Positions 47,249-58,100 of a DNA stretch of 64,000 nucleotides are shown in pieces; the first letter of the stretch is position 1; each line of letters starts with the position of its first letter. The notes under the pieces are model-generated. The model had not been told where the DNA came from and searched no databases. It saw only the letters and a list, made by a program, of their open reading frames with translations. Both the position numbers and the translations under genes were made by a program. The stretch spans positions 1,190,501-1,254,500 of the forward strand of contig JAUCBN010000013.1 of NCBI GenBank assembly GCA_035048815.1, given 5' to 3'. Source of the DNA: Abelmoschus esculentus. Lineage: Eukaryota > Streptophyta > Magnoliopsida > Malvales > Malvaceae.

Positions 47249-47730
47249 AATGTAACTATCTCGTTCTTATAACGTAATGGGTTAAATTGTCGCTTCGGCA
47301 GGTTGCACCTGCCTAGGCGGGGTTATGCCTTGTCGACAATTCAACAACTCATAGTTCGACAGAGCATCCTTGTATGTCTCCTCTTTATCCCTAATTCGGA
47401 GAACTATTGAAATTCATATCTTGATAATATCTCCCTGCGTTAATCAAGGATGAACAACAACCGATGATATGTACACTTTTAGTCGTTGAAACTCTTACGG
47501 ATTAGTCGATGTCCTTGAGCAAAGACATTATTCTCTCGTTTGTAAGTCTAACTCTCCCGATATTAGACAAATAGATTTTTCTTCACATAATATCATCTCG
47601 AGCTCATATGCAAAGAATAGTAAATGCCAAGAGAGAATAAACTATGAATTCTAGAATTGCATTAATAAGAACTAAATAAATTACAAACTTTCCTCCATAA
47701 CTACTCCATAAACTAACCTAAACCCCAAGG
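47249..47730 (-). repeat. LTR-like dispersed repeat, copy P
   Basis: On the minus strand this shares, in order with copy Q (51540-51790), AATCTATTTGTCTA, CGGGAGAGTTAGACT, GAGTTTCA-CG-CTAAAAG, TTGATTAACGC and TTAGGGATAA. Copy R (52160-52480, minus) has the same set. It flanks the truncated copia LTR on one side and the hAT target duplication on the other. The imperfect palindrome GGCAGGTTGCACCTGCC is at about 47298-47314. The family was not identified. Confidence 0.55.
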
Positions 47731-47734
47731 AGTG

Positions 47735-48077
47735 ATGGGAAAAGTTTTGGGTATCGATACCAGTATCGATACCAGTATAAAAACCAAACATCACAGTGGT
47801 AAAGGGTATCGATACCAGTATCGATATCGCTGTGATTTTACCTTTGAAAACCTTGCATTGTTGAACAAGTATCGAAACACCTTAAGGGTGTATCGAAACT
47901 CCTGGGTTAAAAACACTTATTTAGTTTCTTTAAATCATTTAAAACATATTTAAAATCACTCAAAAACATCTTAAATATATTTTTAAGTAGTTTGGACATA
48001 AGAAACATTTTTGAAGTCTTTTCAAATTAGTCCAAAACTATTTTTTCAATTATTATATCAAAACATTAGTTCTACAA
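47735..48077 (-). repeat. Truncated 3' LTR of the copia remnant
   Basis: It aligns with 51291-50950 of the 5' LTR. Shared strings include TATTTAAAATCA, GTTCAACAATG and CTGTGATG-TTGGTTT. It holds GGTATCGATACC palindromes at its left edge. The remaining roughly 750 bp expected from the 5' LTR are missing, so the outer end and target duplication are lost. Confidence 0.7.
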
Positions 48078-48091
48078 TCTCCCCCTTTTTG
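48078..48091 (-). promoter_or_regulatory. Polypurine tract of the copia remnant
   Basis: On the minus strand the sequence AAAAAGGGGGAGAT lies directly before the TGTAGAAC start of the 3' LTR, the expected place and composition for plus-strand priming. Similar CCCCC runs further inside are other fragments. Confidence 0.75.
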
Positions 48092-48606
48092 ATATAATAA
48101 AACCAACTTGAAAAATTGTTTTTGAAATTGCTCCCCCTTTGTCAAATAAACTTTGAATAAGAGAATTAAAGAATCAAGTCATTTAAAGTTCCCTCTTATC
48201 CATTTGAAAGTCTTTGAAAATGCAATTTTTCATAACATTCTCCCCCTTTTTGTTATATCAAAAATGGTTCAAAACAAGTTTAAAAATCTTTAAGTATCAA
48301 AATCTTTAAAGTTCATAACGTAGAAGAATTTGAAAGATATCAATTGTTGGAAAATTAAGTATCATAACATAGGTTATAAAAACAAAAACTCCCCCTTACT
48401 CAAGGCATCACTAAGTGTTAGTCCAACATATATGATAAACTAGTTGAAATAAAACACAAATAAGCAAATAAAAACAAATTCAACTAGAAATTTTACCACA
48501 CTTGAATCAAAGGTAGGATGTGAAGCCTTCCTTCTTCAAGTGTCTTTCTTGTGTATATGGAGCTCCCCCTTAATCTTGCACTTTGATGCCCATACCTCCA
48601 TCATAC

Positions 48607-50106
48607 CTAAACAAGACAATCAAGTAATTTTTGGTATCCAAATTGCTTTGGATCCTTTAACGTTAGTAACACAAATTTTAGTCCCCTTAGGAATCCATTT
48701 TTCAATTTCATCCTTTTCTTTTTGGTTGAAGTGATTAGTCCTTTTGGGACCCAAACACTTCTAAAACATTTTTCATCAATAAATCTAGGGACACTAAATT
48801 GTCTCATATAAAAATTTGATTTTCCCAAATTATTTTTTTTTTCAAGCTCTTTGGAAATCAAATCTTTTTCTTTCTTAAGATCATCTAAAGCAATTTGATG
48901 ATCTTTTTCAATCTTTTGAAGCAAGTTTTGTAAATCAAAAACTTTGAGTTCAAATTCTTTTAACCTTGCTTCAATTTCAAAATTGGTTTTTGAAAGCAAC
49001 TCATTTTCTAACTTGAGTTTTGAAATCATTTTTTTATTTTTAGAAAATGAAGCTTTAAATTCAAAAGCCAATTTATCATAAGCTTCTTGTAACTCATCAA
49101 AAGTATATGAATTAGAAATAGATGAGTTAGAAGTTACCTCCCCCTCATTGAGGGCCATCAAGCATAGGTTGGCTTCTTCATTTTCGGTGGAGTCATCATC
49201 ACTCCATGTAGCCACATATGCTTGCTTCTTCGAAGATGATCCCCTTTTGATAGACTTATGGGAGTCCTTCATCTTCTTCTTTGATTCGTTCTTTGAGGAC
49301 CTCTTACTTTTGTTCCTCACGAATCGATCAAAGTCAATAAAGAGTTGGACAAGCTCTTCATCTTCTTCACTACCCTCCTCACTTGAATCTTCAAAGTGGA
49401 TGCACTTGGGGGATTTTAGAGCAACGGTGTTGACATTTACACCAAGCTCTTGAACCTTCTTCTTCCCTATCGCTCTAATCTCTTCCTTCTTCTTATCCTC
49501 TTGTCTTTCTTTCATCATAATTTGATGTGTGAGGAGCGATCCCATGAGTTCATCAAGCTTGAGTGTCTTTAGATTTTTGTCTTCGATGATGGCAGTCCTT
49601 TTCGAGTCTCATGACTCGAGAAGAGAATAGATAAATTTACGAACAAGCTTCTCATCCGGAATGATCTCTCCATATCCTCTAAGTCCGTTGGTGATGGTGG
49701 AGAAACGATCAAACATCTTTGCTATGTCCTCTTCCGGATTCATCTTGAAGTTCTTATACTCTTGGTTGAGGAGTCCAATCTTGGTCTCCTTTACTCCGTT
49801 TGTTCCTTCGTATGTGACTTCTAGCTTGTCCCGAACTTTCTTGGCACTATCACAAGAAGATATCTTCTCATAGATGCTTGGATGGAATGCACAAACAAGA
49901 ATGTGCAAGGCTTTGTGATTAAGCATCATCTTTTTGTGATCTTCCACGCTCTATTCCGCCTTTATTCCTTTTGGCACAAATGGTTCATCTTCAAATATAT
50001 CTCATAGCTTGTAGTCTCTAAAGTTGATGAAATACTTCATCCTTATCTTCTATTGGGAGTAGTTGGACCCGTCAAAGAAAGATGGCTTGTCAATGGATTG
50101 AGCCAT
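48607..50106 (-). pseudogene. Copia gag (UBN2-type) with four in-frame stops
   Basis: One continuous frame of 500 codons runs from the ATG at 50106 to the stop at 48607. It starts MAQSIDKPSFFDGSNYS, then has the UBN2-like part (ILVCAFHPSIYEKISSCDSA, FDRFSTITNGLRGYGE), a Lys/Glu-rich stretch, acidic runs, and a long coiled coil (LKLENELLSKTNFE, LKEFELKVFDLQNLL) ending WVPKGLITSTKKK. Stops at 50050-50052, 50002-50004, 49951-49953 and 49609-49611 fall where relatives usually have Trp, consistent with TGG to TAG/TGA changes. No zinc knuckle was seen in the retained part. Confidence 0.75.
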
Positions 50107-50185
50107 GGAATGTCGGTTGATTCTAAATTGGTCAAGCTCTCCGGATCTTCTCAATAGGATGTTAATCCTCCTCGATTGAGCCTCT

Positions 50186-50197
50186 CTCTGATACCAA
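50186..50197 (-). promoter_or_regulatory. Primer-binding site of the copia remnant
   Basis: On the minus strand TGGTATCAGAGA follows the end of the 5' LTR. It matches the common plant copia site complementary to initiator-Met tRNA (TGGTATCAGAGC) except at the last base. Confidence 0.75.
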
Positions 50198-51291
50198 TTA
50201 TTAGGCTTGGAGTGGCTCGATATACAACCGATTAACTTTCCAATTTGATGGAGAAAGAACACTTTGGGTGGGTGGTTGTGGAAGCAAAAAGATAAGAGTT
50301 GAACATAAGGATTTTAGAGTGGTTCGGCCTTCGAACAAGCACCAACATCCACTACCTTAGCTTCCCACTAAGGATTTCCAAATTCACTAAGAATTTCAAC
50401 CTTTTGAGGAACAAAGGGATAACCTTACAACCTTGATTCATAACCCGAATCAAGCATCCAAAATTCACAACCCGAACTTTGGAAATTCACTCAAACAAGA
50501 AAAACTTAGCAAACTTGAATCCTTCTAATAAGGCTAGTGTTTGCAACGAAGCACTCACCCAATCCTAAGACACTTGAGCATACATTAACATTGAGCTCAC
50601 AAGTGTTGTCTACCCAAAAGATGAGAATTATGCTCTAAGATAATTTCTTGATCATAATGTTGTTACAATTGAAGTATTAGACTTCTCTTGATGCTTGAGA
50701 CTTCCTTTTATCATCCCAAATGAGCTTCTAGTCGTTTATGACCGTTGGGGATGTTTTGGAGCCGTTTGGAGCTGATTATAAGGCATATTTCTGTTTTTTG
50801 GTGCAGGCGGTATCGATGCCACTTGAACTAGTATTGAAACACCCTCTTTAGGAAATAGCTGTTTACCTACATTTAAGAACTGGTATCGATACCGGTATCG
50901 ATACCGCTCCTAGCCGTTGGGGTTTTTCATAAAATCGTTTTGACCGTTGGGAGTGTTTAGAAACCGGTATCGAAATAGGTATAGATACCGGTATAGAAAC
51001 CAAACATCACAGTGGTAAAGGGTATCGATACCAGTATCGATACCGCTGTGATTTTGCCTTTGAAAATCTTACATTGTTGAACAGGTATCGAAACACCTTA
51101 AGAGTGTATCGAAACACCTAGGTTAAAAACACTTATTTGGTTTCTTTAAATAATTTAAAACATATTTAAAATCATTCAGAAACATCTTAAATATATTTTC
51201 AAGTAGTTTGGACATAAGAAACATTTTTGAAGTCTTTTCAAATTAGTCCAAAATTATTTTTCAATTATTATATCAAAATATTAGTTCTACA
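50198..51291 (-). repeat. Complete 5' LTR of the copia remnant, about 1.1 kb
   Basis: It begins TGTAGAACTAAT at 51291 and ends next to the primer-binding site. It contains a cluster of perfect palindromes GGTATCGATACC (for example 50882-50893 and 50894-50905) and the variants at 51020-51045. The inner end does not show a clean CA, so it may be slightly off. Confidence 0.65.
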
Positions 51292-52150
51292 CCTAGGCCA
51301 AACCTATATAAGGTATAGCCGTCCAAGGGAAGAGAGGGAGCCGAATTGAGAGAGTTCACCCTAGGAATCATTGTTGTTATTCTTTTCATCATGTTCTAAG
51401 CTTTCTTAGGGTTTAGGTGAAGGTTATTGAGTGTTAGTGAGAAGAGATTGTATCTTGTTCTTGTTTTCAATGCAATAAAATATCAAAGTTTGCTTACTCT
51501 TTGCGATTCTTTGTTCTTACATTCAAGCTCAGGAGAAAAGTTTATAAGTAATCTATTTGTCTAGACTCGGGAGAGTTAGACTCACGAAAGGAGTAAGTAC
51601 AGTATTTGCTTGATTAGAAAATACTAACTCGACCTAGGGATAGGTTGGAGTTTCAGCGGCTAAAAGAAGTATGGGATTGTTGTTGGTTATAATTGATTAA
51701 CGCCGGAAGATAGCATCAAGGACTAGTCACCAACAGTGTTTCGACTTAGGGATAAGCGAAACCATCAAAGGACACTTTGCCGAACTTTAGTAAAATCTGT
51801 CCAAGAGCAAGGGATTGTCGTAGCAGAAAACACTATCGATGCCGAGATAGTAATCTGTAGTACTGCCGAGACAATAAAGTGCAATTGCATTGGACAGAAA
51901 CAGATCAATCAAATCCGCTATACAACACAACTAGATCTTGTCCTCTTTCTCAATTTGATCTTATTCTATTTAGTTTTTTTTAATTGCTTTCTTTAGTTTA
52001 ATCAAAACCCAATTTACTTATGTCTTTACTTTTTATGTTACAGAACAAAGAGATGAAGAAGACATATTAAGTAAACCAATCCCTGTGGAGACGATATCTG
52101 ATATACTTATCACTTTATTACTTGACGACGTATACACTTGCACTACAATT
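51292..52150 (+). repeat. LTR-like segment including dispersed copy Q
   Basis: CTATATAAGG at about 51306 and an AATAAAA signal at about 51473-51479 are about 165 bp apart, the spacing of promoter and poly(A) signals in an LTR R region. Copy Q of the dispersed family follows at 51540-51790. Near 52076 AATCCCTGTGGAGACGATA resembles the end of many Ty3/gypsy LTRs. An open frame of 86 codons at 51736-51996 is not recognisable. No gypsy coding region is present. Confidence 0.45.
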
Positions 52151-52159
52151 GCGCGTATC

Positions 52160-52480
52160 TAGCATACATCAATCCCTAACTCGAGACTCTGTTAATTGCA
52201 CAATCTTTGATGATACATCCCTACGTTAATCAAAAGTGTATAACTATTTTGCGTTTTTATTAGCCGTTGAAATCCTACACTTATCCCTAAGCCAAATTAG
52301 TTCTAACGCACTTGGATCGAACCATGCCTATTCGTTTCGTGAATATAACTCTCCCAAATCTAAATAAATGAATCATTTATCAAGGTCTTTTCCCAATTCT
52401 CTCGCAAACCAAGTTAACACCCAAAATAGGCAAACATTGATTAAGAACACAACATATCCATAGATAAAATTCAAACTAAA
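52160..52480 (-). repeat. LTR-like dispersed repeat, copy R
   Basis: On the minus strand it has GGGAGAGTTATATTCACGAA, GGCTTAGGGATAAGTGTAGG, TTTCAACGGCTAATAAAA, GATTAACGTAGGGATG and ATCATCAAAG, in the same order as copies P and Q. It is oriented opposite to Q, so Q and R form a diverged inverted pair. Confidence 0.5.
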
Positions 52481-54360
52481 TCAAATCATAAAACAAAATA
52501 ACCCAAGCCATCTTAAAGTTAGTTCATGGTTGGGCAAAATATCCAAAGAGTAAATCCTCTCATCCCTCGAAATAACAAGGGAAATACAAAAGAAAACGAT
52601 AACCTCGTCTTGCGTCAATCTCTCTCATTCGACCGCTTCCCCTCGCTAGACGGCATGTTGTTTCTTTTATGGCTTTTTCTTGGTTGACTTGGGTGATGGA
52701 ATAAACTTGAATTAGAAATAATTATAAAGAATATTTTCATTCTGATTTGATTCTCATTACCTCTTTCCATATTTGTTTTAATCTCCAAATCTTTCCATGT
52801 ACTCTCCCATTGACCTTATCTCCGCTAATTTCTTGCCCATTTTGTAGCTCCTGATCAAGGAAGAAATCCTGCAAACATGGAAAAACACCAAAATAATATC
52901 CTTTTTCACGAATATTAACCAAAACACGAGATAAATATGACAACCAATGAAATTATATAAATATGTATGAATGACTAATAATAGAATTGATAATATGCTT
53001 AAGTCTAACAATAATGTGAGTAAAAAGGTAAAAAAACAGAACTTTTGAACACTCATCAGTAACGCAATTAACTCTAACTATCTAGATAAATTACTAACTA
53101 TTATTCATATAACTATTTTATTCGAGAAAATACTTATTATTTTAACATATTTTAAAAATGTATTTGCATTTTTAAAATCATTGTTTTATATAAAAAAAAT
53201 TCAATATGAATTTACAAAAAAATTAAATTGTTATAAAATAAAATAACTAAGTAATAAGAACAATAAAAATAAATATATATGAGATAAAAAATTGAATTAT
53301 TCTCTTAATATGTAGTGTGTACAATATTTTTTAAAATTTTATTTTATCATAAGAAATAAATACCATATATATATAACTTTAATTCTAATACAGATTAAAT
53401 TTTTAATAAAAAATTAAACTCTTATTTTATAAATAGAGTTCTAATCATAATAAACATATTATATTTATTTGATTTTTGACGGGTTCTATTTATTTGATTT
53501 TTAATAATAATCATTAATTTTTTATTAAAATCATAGAAAATTTATAGTTACAACGTATCTGTAAAAGAGGATAATATGATGAATTTACTAAAATCTATTA
53601 TAAGTTAAAAATAAAAAGGTAAATATTTCAATAGAGATAACGTACCATAAAAATCTATTATTCTTAAATCGCTTCTATACAATGCAGAAACATGAGTGAA
53701 AAAGAAGAGATAAACGAACCAAAATATCAAACAAAATATTTCGCTACTTAAGGCTAATTATATTGACAAGCAACCATTAACTGAGCGAGGATTTAATTTT
53801 TTCATGACCACCGACAAAATCATAATACAAACTTAGTATCGTTAAAATCTATGTACGAGTAACAAATAATTACTGAGGTATATTAAAATCATGTCACATG
53901 ACAGATGAAAGAAATAAAAAAATTATCACAAAAACAAAAACATATGCCATTAAAAATAAAAAAAAATAATAAAACTCAATAATCAATATTAAATTAATTA
54001 CCAATTAGTAATTAAAAAAACTAATGGAGCTGTGCCAAAATTAGTATAAAAAATTAAAGAATTTTAGTTCCAGTTTTCGGTATATACTAATTTTTTATAA
54101 AAACCGTAAAAATTCGGGTACATATTAAATTTCTTCAAAAATTATAAAAAATTTAATATAAACAAAAATTTGATACAAAATTCTTATAATATTTTTAATA
54201 TATTTATTTTAGTCTTATTTTAATTTTCTTTTTTTTAAAACCCTGATTTTTGACGACGTTTGCATTTATTTGATTTTTGAGAAACGGTACATGCCGTTAC
54301 CAAAGTGGAAACAGTAACGGCAATGCGACAAAGAACGCGGACAAATTCCATAAACTACGC
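52481..54360. repeat. Gene-free AT-rich region with one half of a dispersed repeat pair
   Basis: No gene is supported. About 53500-53990 is similar, in the same orientation, to about 61390-61900 on the other side of the SUN gene. Shared landmarks are CATAGAAAATTTATA, ATTTCAATAGAGATAACG, CGAGTAACAA, GAGGTAT and CATG-CA-AGACAGATGAA. The repeat is diverged and of unknown class. Short TATACC-type strings recur near 54060-54180. Confidence 0.4.
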
Positions 54361-54369
54361 CGTTTCGGT

Positions 54370-54569
54370 GCTCTCTTTTGTTTAATCTTTACTTAACAAC
54401 CACACTTTCGCTGTTTCGTAGTCTCTGTACATTCTCTTCACTTTCAATTTTTAAATTTTCAATTTCTTCTTTCCCCAAAAGATTTTTTATTTATTTTCAT
54501 TCTCATTTTCCCATTAAACAAACAAACATTATTGATCTTATCTTTCCCTTCTTCGTGTATAAATTTCAG
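54370..54569 (+). other. Probable 5' UTR exon of the SUN gene
   Basis: The stretch after CGCCGTTTCGGTGCTCTC is C/T-rich, lacks ATG in the coding frame, and ends TTTCAG followed by GTGATT, a possible splice donor. A leader intron to the acceptor AG at 55161-55162 would be about 0.6 kb. This is inferred from composition and splice signals only. Confidence 0.35.
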
Positions 54570-55188
54570 GTGATTTCATTTTTATTTTGTTATTTTGTGT
54601 GCTCTGTAATTTGTTCAATCGTTCTTAGATTGGATCTACTCTTTGCCATTCGAGTTTTCTAGATTTCTCAAGTAGAAATTTCTGGAATTATTATTCGTTA
54701 AGGTTTTCAGTTTTTTGCTGTTTGGTTGTGGCTGAGGAAATTGCGGAAATAGATACTGGTTCAGTGATTTGATCTATCTATGGAAATTAAAATTCAAATC
54801 ATGTCGATCCTTTCTTTTTACAATCGTGTAATTTCTTTTGGGATGTGAATACTATTGTCTTATGGAAGAATTGTTGATAATTCTCTTTCTATGTAAGAGA
54901 GAGCAATTTGGGGGGGATTTCTTTGTTGGATTTGTCTTTTATCAAGTAAAGATGGTTTTGCTGATGAGAAGAAATGGATACCCATTTTTAGATTTGTATT
55001 TGTTGATATCTGATTGGTGATTAGATTTTAAGTTTGAAGCAATCATTTTCTTCCCCCTTATTTGGTTTCTGTTGACTTGCTTAGTTTAAAGCCTTTTGCT
55101 GAATCTACAAGTTGTAGTATATGATTGCAGATTGGTCCTAACCCACACTTTTATTTTTGCAGTCTGCGGCATACTGGATAGATGTGCT

Positions 55189-58100
55189 ATGCAGATATCA
55201 CGTACAGCTCTTCTGCACAGAAGAGCTTTAGATGGGGCTATTTCTGGAAGGAGCCGCTCCTACAAGATTTCTCTGTCTTTGGTTTTTATTTTATGGGGAT
55301 TTCTCTTTCTCTTCAGCTTGTGGCTTTGTCATGGTGATGGCCATAGAGGTAGTCTTTTTTTTCTTCTTCAACTGTCATGTTCTCCTAACCGGAATTGTTA
55401 TGGTTCTGATTGTGTCTGTCTCTTTGGTCAGCCTTGTATTAGATCTCTTGGCCAGCTGGATTGTGTACCTCACCTCTGCTTCATTCATAATTCTTGCGCA
55501 CCAATTGAGCCATTCTTTAATGTTTTTGGCTCATGATTATGAGGCTATTGCCTTTAATCTTTAGCTAATTGCAATTAAACAGATAAATTCAAAAAATGCA
55601 AGAACATTGATAATTATTGTAATACTCGAGCAGTATGTGAGATATCTAATCAATATTTATAAAGAGGGTAAAGCTGAAACTAGTTTCATTCAGGATCTGA
55701 ATTATCATGATACTTAAAAAGGGCGTAGAATAAGAAGTGTTGACACAGTTCCCTTTCTATTGTTCAGATGTCACATGCTTGCCTCTGCAGAGCATTTTAG
55801 CAGCAATGTTCTTCTTCCTGTTTATGCTAAATATTGTTATCATTGGTGGTTCTCTCATCCTTTAGACGTCAATTTGTTTGTAAATTTAATGCAACTTCAG
55901 ACCATCGAATTGATATATCTATGCTAGTTATTCTGTTTAAATTTGAGCATCTCTTTTAGATATTTGTACCAACCTGTCTGTAAGTGAGTTGTTTACTCCT
56001 TTTAAAGTTATGGAAAATTGTTGAATGTAGTTTTTATTTCAAATGACTTCTCTAGAAGAGGAATAATGTTTAAAGCAATTAACCCTCCGGCAAGTTTTCT
56101 TAATCTGTATCATGAATCTGTTTATTCTTGGGAACTGAAATACTTCATCTTTGTCATGGAACTTTGCTAATTTATCGATGTTTGATCTCTCTGATTCCTT
56201 AAATGCCTCGTCATTTTGTTTGTATGGTTGAAATTTGGAAAAGATTGTAGTACTGAGTATTTTGGTATATTCCTTATCTCTAGCATTTATGTCTCCTGGA
56301 GTTCATTTGTTAGGGAATTCTGAATTCTGTCTAAGTGCGAATTATTGTTCCACAAAATTAGAAAATGCGGGTTTTCTTATTCAAGTACTGTTTGGTGATC
56401 TATAACTTCTGGAACTTATTTGCATGTCTTCTTACTATCAATTACATTATCTTGTTAACTATAGGTGGGTCTGTAGTCCTTGGCTTATCAACTTCGGATG
56501 AAGCTAGGATGGAACAGAATGAACATTCTGATTCTCCTGGTCAATGTTTGGCGGACAAATCTGGCTCTTTTTCTTCTCATGATGGTTTCTGTGCAAATGG
56601 TGCTGAAACCTTGGATCTTCATTCCGATTCACCTGCAAGTGATGAATCTAGCAAAAATCTTATCTCCACTCATGAGCAGCTTGGTGCTGGTAATTCGGTT
56701 GCAGATATAAAATCTGAAAGTAGCTCCCCAAAGTCTGATAGACTGTCCCACGCCGTGCCTCCCGGTCTTGATGAATTCAAGAGCCGAGCATTCATTTCTA
56801 AAAGTAAACCCGGTACTGGTCAGGCAGGAGTGATACATAGGTTGGAGCCTGGGGGTAAAGAGTACAACTATGGCTCAGCTTCAAAAGGAGCAAAGGTCCT
56901 GGCATATAACAAGGAAGCAAAGGGTGCCTCTAATATCTTAGGCAGAGATGAGGACAAGTACCTAAGGAATCCCTGTTCAGCAGAAGAGAAATTTGTTGTT
57001 ATAGAACTTTCAGAAGAAACTTTAGTGGACACCATTGAAATAGCAAATTTTGAACATTACTCCTCTAATTTGAAACAATTTGAGTTGCTTGGGAGTTTGG
57101 TTTTTCCAACAGATGTTTGGAATAATCTGGGGAACTTCACTGCTGCAAATGTTAAGCTTGCTCAGAGATTTGTTCTTCAGGAACCAAAATGGGTTAGGTA
57201 TTTGAAGTTAAACCTTCTGAGCCATTATGGTTTCGAATTTTATTGTACGCTGAGCGTTATTGAAGTGTATGGAGTGGATGCAGTGGAGAGAATGCTGGAG
57301 GATTTGATCTCTGTTCAGGGTAATCTCTTTGCACCTGAGGATGGAGTCCGTGATCAGAAACAAACGGCATCACAAGCAGAGTTCACTAACCGCGATGATA
57401 TTCATCAAAGTTCACACAAAGAAATGGGATCTGAGCCTTCAGTGGAAAACTCAAATGTGCAGTTTGATGCTACAAATAATGTTGTTCCCAGTCCAGTTGA
57501 AGAAATTCGCCATCAACAAGTTGGCCGAGTACCAGGAGATAGTGTTCTAAAAATATTGATGCAGAAAGTTCGAGCTCTAGACTTAAGTTTATCTGTTTTG
57601 GAGCGGTATCTAGAAGAGTTGAATAACAAGTATAGCAATATCTTTAGAGAATTCGACAAAGATATAGGAGAAAAAGACAAACTGCTAGAGAAAATTAAAG
57701 CAAATATAAAAGCTCTCCTTGACAGCCAGAATACCGTTGTATGTGAAACACTATGTTGATACAACAGTAGTTTCTCTCTTTTTTTTAAGCAAGTGCATTT
57801 TCACTGAAATCATTTGTTTTTTTCTTTCTTTTATCAGGCTAAAGATGTTGCCAATATTGCTTCCTGGAAATCTCTGGTTTCTGTACAGCTGAGTGCTTTA
57901 GCCAGAGACAATGCTGATCTGAGGTAAGTTTATCCTTGATTAATTTGCTCAAATTTCAATTTTTAATTTGTGTAAGAATCCTGTGGTATGAGTTTACTAT
58001 TTTAAAATTTTTCCAAAGTGATAGGTGTACCTGGTTTACTTTGGTACTAATTTTAGGATAATGTATAAACATAATTCTTTTTCCCTTCATGTTTTATCTC

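Larger units (their letters stand above)
47733..51291 (-). mobile_element. Copia-type LTR retrotransposon remnant, gag only
   Basis: In minus-strand order the element has a 5' LTR (51291 to about 50198), a primer-binding site, a broken gag, a polypurine tract and a truncated 3' LTR (48077 to about 47735). Both LTRs begin TGTAGAACTAAT, and their first roughly 340 bp align closely with many small differences, so the element is old. No protease, integrase, reverse transcriptase or RNase H is present. It is either a deletion derivative or a non-autonomous family member. Confidence 0.75.

Noticed and set aside
49148..49453. 101-codon plus-strand frame within the copia gag
   Set aside because: It is a Ser/Phe-rich shadow of the acidic and Lys-rich gag coding strand.
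56365..56464. Alternative start of the SUN protein at 56365
   Set aside because: This lies inside intron 1. The proper start at 55189 supplies the conserved N-terminus and first membrane helix, and phases join cleanly.
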